A stretch of DNA of 64,000 nucleotides from Anaerolineae bacterium (GTDB lineage: Bacteria > Chloroflexota > Anaerolineae > Promineifilales > Promineifilaceae). The stretch spans positions 1 through 64,000 of the forward strand of contig JAHBVI010000013.1 of the NCBI GenBank assembly GCA_019637635.1, read 5' to 3'. The position numbers and the translations under genes are program-made. Under the pieces are notes generated by a model. The model saw only the letters and a list, made by a program, of their open reading frames with translations. It had not been told where the DNA came from and made no database searches. Positions 9,510 to 17,035 of this stretch are shown here, piece after piece. Numbering within the stretch: the first letter of the stretch is position 1; every line of letters starts with the position of its first letter.

Positions 9510-9544
9510 GATTGGTTCAATCTTGGAGATTGAACCAATCTTTT
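9510..9544 (+). terminator. Strong hairpin with T tail ahead of a small membrane gene
   Basis: A perfect 13-bp stem, GATTGGTTCAATC and GATTGAACCAATC with a 5-nt loop, followed by TTTT. No plus-strand gene lies upstream, so it may act as a leader attenuator for the gene at 9565. Confidence 0.5.
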
Positions 9545-9564
9545 CAATTGAGGATGACCGGCAG

Positions 9565-9834
9565 ATGAAACAAAAAATACAGGCGTGGTGGGAGAGCGTT
9601 TCTCCTCAGGACATCATGTGGTGGGCAGCCATTTTTCTGGCGACGATGTTGGGCACGGCCGTGAGCGCCGCTATCCTCAAGTGGGGCATGATCGCCTATG
9701 GGGAATGGGGGGCGCTGGCCCGTCTGGCCGTCAGCCTGGCGGCGACGGTGGCTTATGGCCTGGTGGTAGTGGCCGTTTTCTACGCTTTTTTCCCGGAAAC
9801 AAAAACCGTCTTGCAGCGCATCTGGCGTAAATAG
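9565..9834 (+). CDS. Small two-TM membrane protein, unknown
   Basis: 89 residues with two transmembrane helices (IMWWAAIFLATMLGTAVSAA, and one built around ARLAVSLAATVAYGLVVVAV) and a short basic C-terminus. No family recognised. A TTG at 9523 would give a longer reading frame, but it lies in the loop of the 9510-9540 hairpin, whereas ATG 9565 has AGGA 10 nt upstream. A strong bidirectional terminator follows. Confidence 0.6.
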   Translation: MKQKIQAWWESVSPQDIMWWAAIFLATMLGTAVSAAILKWGMIAYGEWGALARLAVSLAATVAYGLVVVAVFYAFFPETKTVLQRIWRK

Positions 9835-9847
9835 TTCGGCGAAGCAC

Positions 9848-9885
9848 AAAAAAAGCCGGGCATCGCTTCGACGCCCGGCTTTTTT
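9848..9885. terminator. Bidirectional Rho-independent terminator
   Basis: AAAAAAA, GCCGGGC (9855-9861), GCCCGGC (9873-9879), TTTTTT. It lies between convergent genes and works in both directions. Confidence 0.92.
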
Positions 9886-9900
9886 GCTATCTGCATCAGG

Positions 9901-10170
9901 CTATTTGGCCATGGCCCGCTGCACCAATCCCACCACAAAGAGCAGGATGACCGCGCCTAAGATGGCCACCACCAGGCTGTACAGGTTGAACCCGCTCGCG
10001 CCCGACGCGCCAAACAGGTTCATCACCCAGCCGCCGATAACGGCGCCGACAATACCTACCACAATGTTGGCGATGGCCCCCATTTGCGCATTTTTCTTCA
10101 TGATCATGCTGGCAATCCAGCCGGCCAATGCACCCAAAATCACCCATAACACAATATCTAGCAGAGTCAT
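9901..10170 (-). CDS. GlsB/YeaQ/YmgE-family stress membrane protein
   Basis: 89 residues, three transmembrane helices and the Gly-rich ILGALAGWIASMIMKK and IVVGIVGAVIGGWVMNLFG segments that define the family (also called transglycosylase-associated protein, although no enzyme activity is established). Usually induced by general stress. GGAGATAG lies close upstream of the ATG. It is convergent with the small membrane gene through a shared terminator. Confidence 0.92.
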   Translation of the reverse strand: MTLLDIVLWVILGALAGWIASMIMKKNAQMGAIANIVVGIVGAVIGGWVMNLFGASGASGFNLYSLVVAILGAVILLFVVGLVQRAMAK

Positions 10171-10282
10171 TTTCTATCTCCTTGTCAGTTGTTTGTGGTT
10201 GCGATGTGGGGTTTGATGATGGGTAAATGTATCAATCTATAAGATAAAACAGAATAACGGCCGTAAAGTTGCGCAATTTCCC

Positions 10283-10316
10283 AGACCCGAAGGGTTTTCC
10301 GAAACCCTTCGGGTCT
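10283..10316. terminator. Hairpin downstream of the LppX-like gene
   Basis: GACCCGAAGGGTTT and AAACCCTTCGGGTC form a 14-bp stem with a 4-nt loop, immediately after the stop of the minus-strand lipoprotein gene. The T tail is poor on that strand, so termination is uncertain. Confidence 0.55.
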
Positions 10317-10322
10317 TCATCT

Positions 10323-11108
10323 TTACTCGACAATCGGCGGCTGAATGTCTACCACCTCACCGTAATTGGCAAAGTCCACTTGCCAGATGCTTGGCTCCCC
10401 GGCCGCCGGTTCCGGCTCCGTTACCACCACCCGCACCAATTCAAACGTTTCGGGCCTGATCCACATCGCCACCGTCACCGCCTGCGGGCCAATCAGCGTA
10501 CCGCTCATGGTATACAGCCGCTCCCCGGCCACATCACCCGTCAGGTAATAGAGCAGTTGGTCAGAACTGCCGCCCGGCAACTTTTGTGGTTCGCCTAATT
10601 GCAGGTTGCTCACGTCATTTGTCAGGATGGTGGGCAGCCCCACCGCCGGGTCAAACAACACCGCCGGGTTAAAACCCCAATTCGGCGGCAGTTCTTCCCA
10701 TTGGCCGGTCGCCACGTTCGTTTGCCACTGCGTCTCGGCAATGCTGACCACGTTCACATCGGTAATCAGGCCGGGGCCGATGACGCGCACGGTGGCAGCG
10801 GCTTTGTCCGGGGCCACATACGCCCCGGCTGCCCGGCGAAAGGAGAGGATATTGTCTGGGTCCAGGTAAGCGGGCGCCCCCTCGCGGCTGATGTCAAATC
10901 GGAAGCCGGCCATTGCATTCATGCGGTCGGCGGCGTTTTGCACAATCTCGGCGGGTGGCAATTCGGGCAGGTTGGTGGAACGGCAGGCGGTGAGGGTTAG
11001 GAGGAGGAGTACGGCCGTGAGCAACCAGAAGCCGTAACCCGTGAACCGTAATCCGTGAACCGTGAACCGTAATCCGTAATCCGTGAACCGTGAGCCGTGA
11101 ACCGTCAT
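10323..11108 (-). CDS. LppX/LprAFG-like lipoprotein with repeat-derived N-terminus
   Basis: About 261 residues. The hydrophobic stretch FWLLTAVLLLLTLTAC ends in a lipobox Cys, followed by a mature domain resembling LppX_LprAFG lipid-binding lipoproteins (VQNAADRMNAMAGFRFDISR near the start, a long beta-rich core). The residues before the signal core (HGSRFTDYGLRFTVHGLRFT) are the translation of a heptanucleotide tandem repeat, so the original start has been replaced or extended by repeat DNA. Start 11108 (ATG) is the best guess; 11147 is also open. Likely function: binding or transport of lipid in the envelope. Confidence 0.7.
   Translation of the reverse strand: MTVHGSRFTDYGLRFTVHGLRFTGYGFWLLTAVLLLLTLTACRSTNLPELPPAEIVQNAADRMNAMAGFRFDISREGAPAYLDPDNILSFRRAAGAYVAPDKAAATVRVIGPGLITDVNVVSIAETQWQTNVATGQWEELPPNWGFNPAVLFDPAVGLPTILTNDVSNLQLGEPQKLPGGSSDQLLYYLTGDVAGERLYTMSGTLIGPQAVTVAMWIRPETFELVRVVVTEPEPAAGEPSIWQVDFANYGEVVDIQPPIVE
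11031..11105. repeat. GTGAACC/GTAATCC heptad array
   Basis: About ten 7-bp units (GTGAACC, GTAATCC, GTGAGCC). The array is translated as the first residues of the lipoprotein signal peptide. Confidence 0.9.
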
Positions 11109-11192
11109 GCGGCGTAGCTTACCCAGGCATAGGAAATTTGTCCACATGGTAGCTATGCCCTATTGGGAAGGGGTACGGCCGTTCGTACAATG

Positions 11193-11258
11193 ACCACAAA
11201 GTACGCGAAGGAGCGCAAAAATTTTCTCTGCGCCTCCGCGCCTCTGCGTTAATTTCTT
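11193..11258. repeat. Dispersed CACAAAG.../CTGCGCCTCCGCG inverted repeat
   Basis: ACCACAAAGTACGCGAAGG with a loosely complementary half, TCTGCGCCTCCGCGCCTCTG, immediately upstream of the CpaF gene's ribosome-binding site. Member of the CACAGAGGCGCAGAG family. Confidence 0.6.
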
Positions 11259-11275
11259 GAAGGAGCAGAAATAGA

Positions 11276-12589
11276 ATGGCTCAACAAACAGATGCCGCCG
11301 AGCGCGTGAAGACCTGCCTCTGGCTGGCCCAAAAAATTGAAAAATCCCTACCAGAAAACATCATTCTGGAACGTAATCCCCAGACCATCAAACTCATTGA
11401 AGATCGTTACAACCTGGCCAAACAGCGGGTTAACATCGCTCCTGCCGATGAAAGGCAATTCTTTGAGGACATGCTGGACGAAATTTTTGGTTTTGGCCCC
11501 ATTGAAAAAGCGATCAAAGATGACAGCGTCTCTGAAATCATGGTCAACCGCGCCGACCTGGTTTTTGTGGAGCAAAAGGGGCGTATTATTGAATCCAACA
11601 TCAAATTTGCCGACGACGCCCACGTCGAGCGGGTCATCAATAAAATTCTCAAGCCTTTGAATCGGTACGTGGGGCCGGATTCGCCACTGGTAGACGCCCG
11701 TCTGCCGGATGGTTCCCGCGTCAATGCCGTTGTTTCGCCTTGCGCCATTGATGGCCCCAACATCACCATCCGCAAATTCTCCAAAACCCCTTTCGGCGTG
11801 CAAGACCTGATCCGCTTCGGTACGCTAACGCCGGATATGGCTGAATTCCTGGAAGCCTGTGTGAAGTCCCACCTCAATATCGTGGTCTCCGGCGGCACCG
11901 GTTCCGGCAAGACAACGTTGCTCAACATTCTCTCCAGCTTCATCCCCGATAACGACCGTATTGTTACCATTGAAGACGCGGCCGAACTGAGCTTGCAGCA
12001 GCGGCACGTGGTGCGCCTGGAAACGAAAAAACCATCGCGCAAAGGGGATACCGAAGTCACTGTGCGTGACCTGGTGATGAACTCGCTGCGGATGCGCCCG
12101 GAGCGCATTGTGGTGGGGGAATGTCGTGGCGGCGAGGCGTTGGACATGCTGCAAGCGATGAACACCGGGCACGATGGCAGCCTGACCACCGTTCATGCCA
12201 ACACCCCGCGAGACACCATCTCCCGCCTGGAAACGCTGGTGTTAATGGCCGGCATGGATTTACCGCTATCGGTAGTGCGCAAGCAGATTGTCTCTGCCAT
12301 TCACCTGATTGTGCAGCAGGCGCGGCTGCGCGATGGCAGCCGCAAAATTACCAACATCACCGAAATCACCGGCATGGAAGGGGATACCCCGGTGATGCAA
12401 GACATTTTTAAGTTTCAGGAGACAGGACAAGACCAGAATGGCAAGGTGCTGGGTGAATATGTGCCCGGCGGCAACCGGCCAATGTGTGAGGAACGTTTGA
12501 AAAATCATGGGTTCAATTTACCGGCTACGATGTTTATGAGCAGCACCGCCTCTGCGCGCGGGGGAACTTTTGATAGACGTAAACGCTAA
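11276..12589 (+). CDS. cpaF: CpaF/TadA-type secretion ATPase
   Basis: 437 residues of VirB11/PulE superfamily ATPase. It shows Walker A SGGTGSGKTTLLN (about 208-220), the IEDAAEL Asp box and the RPERIVVGECRGGEALDMLQ Walker B region. N-terminal helices precede FGPIEKAIKDDSVSEIMVN, the CpaF hallmark. It powers Tad/Flp pilus assembly or type II/IV-like secretion. AAGGAG lies about 10 nt before the ATG. Oddly, no tadB/tadC or pilin gene follows: a terminator and mtaB come next, so it is an orphan in this window. Confidence 0.92.
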   Translation: MAQQTDAAERVKTCLWLAQKIEKSLPENIILERNPQTIKLIEDRYNLAKQRVNIAPADERQFFEDMLDEIFGFGPIEKAIKDDSVSEIMVNRADLVFVEQKGRIIESNIKFADDAHVERVINKILKPLNRYVGPDSPLVDARLPDGSRVNAVVSPCAIDGPNITIRKFSKTPFGVQDLIRFGTLTPDMAEFLEACVKSHLNIVVSGGTGSGKTTLLNILSSFIPDNDRIVTIEDAAELSLQQRHVVRLETKKPSRKGDTEVTVRDLVMNSLRMRPERIVVGECRGGEALDMLQAMNTGHDGSLTTVHANTPRDTISRLETLVLMAGMDLPLSVVRKQIVSAIHLIVQQARLRDGSRKITNITEITGMEGDTPVMQDIFKFQETGQDQNGKVLGEYVPGGNRPMCEERLKNHGFNLPATMFMSSTASARGGTFDRRKR

Positions 12590-12670
12590 ACAGAACTCAT
12601 TCTAGCACCCGGCAGGCAGCCCACCCCATGATTTTCCCCCAAACACGCTGCCGGCCACTTCTATCATCAA

Positions 12671-12702
12671 CCCTTCGGCCGGCAACGGCCGAAGGGTTTT
12701 TT
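12671..12702 (+). terminator. Rho-independent terminator after cpaF
   Basis: An 11-bp perfect stem CCCTTCGGCCG and CGGCCGAAGGG with a GCAA loop and TTTTTT. Confidence 0.93.
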
Positions 12703-12710
12703 ATGTGCGC

Positions 12711-12733
12711 ACGGCCGTACCCTCCGCTACAAT
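12711..12733 (+). promoter_or_regulatory. mtaB promoter, leaderless type
   Basis: TACAAT (12728-12733) ends exactly 7 nt before the ATG at 12741, so the transcript should start at the start codon. ACGGCCGT (12711-12718) lies 9 nt upstream of the -10. Confidence 0.45.
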
Positions 12734-12740
12734 TGCCCCC

Positions 12741-14063
12741 ATGAAACTATTGCTAGACAGTATTGGCTGTCGCCTGAACCATAGTGAAATGGAGACGCTG
12801 GCGCGGCAGATGATGGCCAATGGACATCAGATTGTGACCGATGCCGCCGAGGCGGACAAGGTTGTCATCAATACCTGCGCCGTCACGGCCGAGGCCGCCC
12901 GTGATGCCCGTCACCATACCCGTGCTTTCCATCGCGTCAACCCGGCGGTGGAAATTGTGTTGACAGGTTGTTATGCCACCATTGCCCCGGCAGAGGTGGG
13001 ACGGATTGAGGGGGCGGGGCAGGTGGTGGTGAATGCCCACAAAGCGCAGTTGGCGCAACTGCTTGATCCTCAGGCGCGGCGGGAACTGCCGGTCTTTGAC
13101 CAGGAACCGATCATGCGTGAATTCCTGGCGGGCAGTATGGGGGCGCATACCCGCGCTTTTATCAAAGTGCAGGATGGCTGCGACAACAAATGCACCTTTT
13201 GCGTGACGACGGTGGCGCGGGGCGACGGGCAAAGCCGCCATGTGGGGGATGTGGTGGCAGAGATTCAGGCGTTGGCGGGGGCGGGCTACCGGGAAGCGGT
13301 GTTGACGGGGGTGCATTTGGGCAGCTACGGCCGTGACCTTTCCAACCATACCAATTTAGCCACCCTCATCCGCGCCATCTTGCACCACACGGACATGCCC
13401 CGGCTGCGCCTCTCTTCTTTGGAGCCATGGGATGTGCCCGACCGCTTTTTTGACCTGTGGGCTGACCCCCGCCTGCTTCCCCACTTGCACCTGCCGCTGC
13501 AATCGGGCAGCGACGCCATTTTGCGGCGTATGGCGCGGCGCACCAGCCGCGCCAGCTTTCACGAATTGGCGCAGGCCGCCCGCGCCGCTGTCCCCCGCCT
13601 GAATTTGAGTACCGACCTGATTGTGGGTTTTCCCGGTGAGACGGAGGCAGATTTTGCCCATAGCCTGGAGTTTGTGCGCGCAATCGGTTTTACCCGGCTG
13701 CATGTGTTCAGCTATAGCCCACGCCCCGGCACGGCCGCTGCCCGCTTCCCCGACCAGATTCCCGGCCCGGTGAAAAAGGAGCGCGCGCGGCGCATGATCG
13801 CCCTGGGACAGGAATTGAGCCTGGCGTTTCATCAGGGGATGGTGGGGCAGAGGGTGGGTGTGTTGTGGGAAACGGCCGTTGGCGCCGACAATGGTGGCTT
13901 ACGCTGGGTTGGTTACACAGACAACTATGTGCGCGTCACCGCCAATGGCCCGGCCGATCTGTTTAACCGTGTGACACCCGTTTTCATCACCACTGCTCGC
14001 CCGGATGGGCTAGAGGGCAGTCCATTACCTGACACACCTCTGGCTCCCAACGAAAAAGTTTGA
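12741..14063 (+). CDS. mtaB: tRNA (N6-threonylcarbamoyladenosine37) methylthiotransferase MtaB-like
   Basis: 440 residues. The UPF0004 N-terminal domain has its three cluster cysteines in LDSIGCRLN, VINTCAVT and VLTGCYAT. The radical-SAM domain has CDNKCTFC, and a TRAM-like C-terminus follows. The N-terminal signature SIGCRLNHSE is that of MtaB rather than MiaB or RimO. The enzyme adds the 2-methylthio group to t6A37 in ANN-decoding tRNAs. ATG 12741 (MKLLLDSIGC) is preferred over the upstream 12705, which would precede the -10 box. Confidence 0.9.
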   Translation: MKLLLDSIGCRLNHSEMETLARQMMANGHQIVTDAAEADKVVINTCAVTAEAARDARHHTRAFHRVNPAVEIVLTGCYATIAPAEVGRIEGAGQVVVNAHKAQLAQLLDPQARRELPVFDQEPIMREFLAGSMGAHTRAFIKVQDGCDNKCTFCVTTVARGDGQSRHVGDVVAEIQALAGAGYREAVLTGVHLGSYGRDLSNHTNLATLIRAILHHTDMPRLRLSSLEPWDVPDRFFDLWADPRLLPHLHLPLQSGSDAILRRMARRTSRASFHELAQAARAAVPRLNLSTDLIVGFPGETEADFAHSLEFVRAIGFTRLHVFSYSPRPGTAAARFPDQIPGPVKKERARRMIALGQELSLAFHQGMVGQRVGVLWETAVGADNGGLRWVGYTDNYVRVTANGPADLFNRVTPVFITTARPDGLEGSPLPDTPLAPNEKV

Positions 14064-14088
14064 CGCTGCTCCGGCCCTGTGCTATTAT
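14060..14088 (+). promoter_or_regulatory. infC operon promoter
   Basis: TTGACG (14060-14065), 17-nt spacer, TATTAT (14083-14088). The expected start is near 14095, giving a leader of about 70 nt that contains a CCGGTC/GACCGG hairpin (about 14102-14117). Confidence 0.8.
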
Positions 14089-14167
14089 CTCGCGTGCGGC
14101 GCCGGTCTAATGACCGGGCTGTTTGTTTATGGTTTGTCGAAATTGCATTAAAAACGGAGAATAAGAT

Positions 14168-14719
14168 ATTCGGAAGCGACGAAGTAAAACAGCGTATAAA
14201 ACAACCTCAACCACCAGTTACCGGGTGAACCGGGAGATTCGGGTACGTGAGGTCAGGCTCATTGATCACAACGGTGAAAATCATGGGGTTGTGCCTATTG
14301 CCAGGGCCAGGCAGTTAGCGGAAGACGCCGAACTTGATCTGGTTGAGGTAGCGCCTAATGCAGAACCTCCTGTTTGTCGTATCATGGACTTTGGCAAGTT
14401 TGCCTATGAAAAGACCAAAAAGGAACGGGAGGCGCATAAACACCAGAAGCAGATCGAGATTAAAACGATTCGCCTGACGCCGCGCACATCTGGTTTTCAT
14501 AAGGATGTGCATGTGCAGCGCGCTAAACAATGGTTGGGTGAAGGCAAGAAAGTAAAATTCCAGGTTCGGTTCAAAGGACGCGAGATCACGCATCCTGAAT
14601 TAGGCAAACAAACACTTGAAGAGATTGCCGGTGACTTGAGCGAACTGGCGACCATCGAACAAGAACCGAAACTGGAAGGGTGGTCCATGACGCTGTTGAT
14701 GACGCCCACAAATCTGTAG
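14168..14719 (+). CDS. infC: Translation initiation factor IF-3, probable ATT start
   Basis: 183 residues. The N-domain (NREIRVREVRLIDHNGENHG) and C-domain (KTIRLTPRTSGFHKDVHVQR, VKFQVRFKGREITHPELG) are complete. A GTG at 14225 would begin right at NREIR, but the frame stays open upstream to an ATT at 14168. That codon is preceded by GGAG with an 8-nt gap and would add the basic peptide RKRRSKTAYKTTSTTSYRV. AUU is the classical autoregulatory infC start codon: IF-3 rejects it, so excess IF-3 lowers its own translation. First gene of infC-rpmI-rplT. Confidence 0.9.
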   Translation: MRKRRSKTAYKTTSTTSYRVNREIRVREVRLIDHNGENHGVVPIARARQLAEDAELDLVEVAPNAEPPVCRIMDFGKFAYEKTKKEREAHKHQKQIEIKTIRLTPRTSGFHKDVHVQRAKQWLGEGKKVKFQVRFKGREITHPELGKQTLEEIAGDLSELATIEQEPKLEGWSMTLLMTPTNL

Positions 14720-14774
14720 GGTCTAAGTGACCACACAATGGCATTGTGTATCCGCCCCCTCTGGGGGCTTTTTT
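14720..14774 (+). terminator. Terminator/attenuator between infC and rpmI
   Basis: Three consecutive hairpins: GGTC/GACC, ACACAATG/CATTGTGT, then GCCCCC-TCT-GGGGGC followed by TTTTTT (14754-14774). The last is a full Rho-independent terminator only 16 nt before rpmI. Expression of rpmI-rplT therefore needs read-through or a second promoter, as in L20-controlled attenuation. Confidence 0.75.
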
Positions 14775-14790
14775 ATGAGGGTGATGTAAA

Positions 14791-15042
14791 ATGGCAAAAC
14801 AAAAAACAAAGAAGTACAAACTGAAAACATACAAGGCGGCGGCTAAACGTTTTCGGGCTACCGGAAGCGGCTTAGTTGTGCGCACCAAAGGTGGCAAAAG
14901 CCATCTGCGCCGGCGTAAGTCTAAGCGTGTTAAGCGGCAGTTTGATAAGATGCTGGTCGTCGAAAGCAAAGGCGAACAGAAGCGCATTAAACGCCTGCTG
15001 CCTTACATGACACAGTACAAGGCCAATCCGCCGGCCGGATAA
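14791..15042 (+). CDS. rpmI: 50S ribosomal protein L35
   Basis: 83 residues. The KTYKAAAKRFRATGSG and SHLRRRKSKRVKRQF motifs are diagnostic for bL35. The usual length is about 65, and this one has a C-terminal extension of roughly 17 residues (KRLLPYMTQYKANPPAG). It lies in the conserved infC-rpmI-rplT order. Structural component of the large ribosomal subunit. Confidence 0.95.
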   Translation: MAKQKTKKYKLKTYKAAAKRFRATGSGLVVRTKGGKSHLRRRKSKRVKRQFDKMLVVESKGEQKRIKRLLPYMTQYKANPPAG

Positions 15043-15082
15043 TTTTATTGGTGTTTGTTTATCGCTGCCTGGCCTCGGTGTT

Positions 15083-15115
15083 TCGGTAATCGGTAATCAG
15101 TGAACGGTGATCGGT
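15083..15115. repeat. TCGGTAA heptad repeat inside a ribosomal operon
   Basis: Four or five imperfect 7-bp units (TCGGTAA, TCAGTGA, TCGGTTG) in the 122-bp spacer between rpmI and rplT. Confidence 0.85.
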
Positions 15116-15164
15116 TGCGGTAAGGCTTGAGCGCCAGCGCCAACTAAATGCGAGGATATAAAGC

Positions 15165-15521
15165 ATGAGAGTGAAAGGTGGGTTTACAACCCAACGTCGT
15201 CATAAGAAAATTTTGCGTATGACCAAAGGCCAATGGGGTACGCGGAGCAAGTTGTTCCGCCGCGCCAATGAGGCCATGATGAAATCTTACTGGTATGCGT
15301 ACCGGGATCGTCGGGTGCGCCGCCGTGAATTTCGGCGGTTATGGATCGCCCGCATCAATGCGGCTTCCCGGATGCATGGCCTGAGCTACAGCCGTTTTAT
15401 GCATGGATTGAAGCTGGCTAATGTGCAGCTAGACCGGAAAGCGTTGGCTTATCTGGCAGTGACCGATGAGCAGACATTTACGGCCGTTGTCAATAAAGCG
15501 AAAGAAGCATTGGCTGCTTAG
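15165..15521 (+). CDS. rplT: 50S ribosomal protein L20
   Basis: 118 residues, full length. It carries [40 protein letters not shown] and [11 protein letters not shown], all canonical bL20. L20 is an early assembly protein and, in other bacteria, the autogenous repressor of the rpmI-rplT transcript, which fits the terminator upstream of rpmI. It is followed by a strong terminator. It contains the only ACGGCCGT of the infC-rpmI-rplT operon. Confidence 0.98.
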   Translation: MRVKGGFTTQRRHKKILRMTKGQWGTRSKLFRRANEAMMKSYWYAYRDRRVRRREFRRLWIARINAASRMHGLSYSRFMHGLKLANVQLDRKALAYLAVTDEQTFTAVVNKAKEALAA

Positions 15522-15551
15522 CTTCCATTCCAACCGACCCTCAACAGATGA

Positions 15552-15584
15552 AACGCCATTCCTGATACAGGAGTGGCGTTTTTA
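15552..15584 (+). terminator. Terminator after rplT
   Basis: A 13-bp stem AACGCCATTCCTG and CAGGAGTGGCGTT (one G-U pair), ATA loop, TTTTT tail. Confidence 0.93.
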
Positions 15585-15690
15585 TTTGCGTTTGCCAAAC
15601 GGCCGTTGATCGTAGTTGTCTGCTCTGTACCCTTTGCGTATGATCCCCAGGTTTACCCGTAACTCGTGATGCGTAGGCCGATGCCCGAAG

Positions 15691-15732
15691 TCGGATTACG
15701 GATTACGGGTCACGGATTACCGATTACGGATG
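15691..15732. repeat. GGATTAC heptad array at a glycosyltransferase 5' end
   Basis: Six 7-bp units (GGATTAC, CGATTAC, GGGTCAC) immediately upstream of the probable start at 15747. The array is open in the same frame, so it may be translated. Confidence 0.85.
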
Positions 15733-16207
15733 ACGAAGGCAGGCGAATGCAGGCACAACGACGATTTTTAGGCTGGATGTTAGCCGTGCTGTTCACGGCC
15801 GTCACCCTGCGCCTGTTTGCCCTTAGCCATATCCCCCCCGGCCTGACGCACGATGAAGCGGATCATGGGATTACGGCGCTCTCCATTTTGGAAGGAACGC
15901 GCGCTGTGTATTTCACCATTGGGTACGGCCGTGAACCACTCTATGACTACGCAACTGCCCTGCTGATGGTCGGTATTGGCCCCACGTATCTGGCCGGGCG
16001 GCTGACGGCCGTTTACGCCAGCCTGTTGACCATTGCCGCCATGGCCGCCTGGGTGCGGCGGGCGTTTGACTGGCAAACGGCCGTGTTCACCGCCGCCGGA
16101 TTAGCCGTCACTTTTTGGCCGCTCATGGCCGCCCGCCAATCATTACGTTCGATTATGCTGCCGCTGTTTTTTGTGCTGGCTGTCTTATTCTTTTGGCGAG
16201 GCTTAGG

Positions 16208-16341
16208 GAGTGTCAAGTGTCAGGTGTCAGGTGTAAGGTTGCCGAAACCAGACCACGCATCACGCATCACACATTACACCCCACCGCCCACTGCTCACCG
16301 CTCACTGCTTACTGCTTACCGCTCACCGTTCACTGCTTACG
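16208..16341. repeat. In-frame heptad block inside glycosyltransferase 1
   Basis: GTGTCAG units, then TCACGCA units, then degenerate CTCACTG/CTTACCG units. Translated as a linker of about 45 residues (SRITHY, HRSLLTAYRSPFTAY) between two transmembrane helices. Confidence 0.85.
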
Positions 16342-16954
16342 CCTTCGCCGGTCTCTTTCTCGGCTTCACCTTCTACACCTACATTCCGGCGCGCATTTTG
16401 TGGTTGGCGTTTCCATTGACGTTGGTTTATGTGGTGTTGGCGGCACGGCCGTATGTCTCCCAAATGTGGCGTGGTGTGCTGCTGATGCTGGTAGCGGCGG
16501 CGGTTGTGGCCCTGCCGCTGTTTCTGTATCTGGCAGCCAACCCGGAGGCGGAAGTGCGGATTCGGGAGTTGAGTGGGCCGCTCACGGCCGTGACCCAGGG
16601 CAACCTCTCCCCCCTCTGGCAAAACGCCCGTGAAGGAGCCGGTATCCTGTTCTGGCGCGGCGACGATTTCTGGCGCTATAACATTCCGGGACGGCCGTTG
16701 TGGGGGCCGGTGTGGGCATTGTTGTTCGGCGGCGGCTTATTGCTGGCAAGCTGGTGGGCGCTGCGCCCCCTCATCAAACGCCAGCCTGATGCTCATCTGC
16801 GCGGGACGGCCGTGTTCCTGGCGTTGTGTTGGCTGTTTCTCGGCCTGGCGCCGGTATTGGTCACAGGCGCATCGCTCAGCACCACCCAGGCAATGGGCAT
16901 GCAGCCAGTTCTATATCTGTTCCCGGCGCTGGCAATACGCGAAGCAGCCAGAAA

Positions 16955-17035
16955 ATGGGACGCGGATTTTCGCGGATTTTCGCGGATAAATCAAAAAAAA
17001 TCCGCGTTCATCCGCGTTCATCCGCGTTCAATTTC
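16955..17035. repeat. In-frame decamer inverted repeat inside glycosyltransferase 1
   Basis: About three CGCGGATTTT units, a short A-rich turn, then three CATCCGCGTT units, so a perfect hairpin former with period 10. It is translated as DADFRGFSRINQKKSAFIRV and a few following residues. Confidence 0.85.

Noticed and set aside
9523-9564. TTG start for the small membrane gene
   Set aside because: It lies in the loop of a strong hairpin, whereas ATG 9565 has a ribosome-binding site.
11407-12189. A 260-codon minus-strand frame opposite cpaF
   Set aside because: Ser/Arg-rich shadow without motifs; cpaF is certain.
14225-14227. GTG as the infC start
   Set aside because: No ribosome-binding site precedes it, while ATT 14168 has GGAG at good spacing and adds a basic N-terminus in the same frame.
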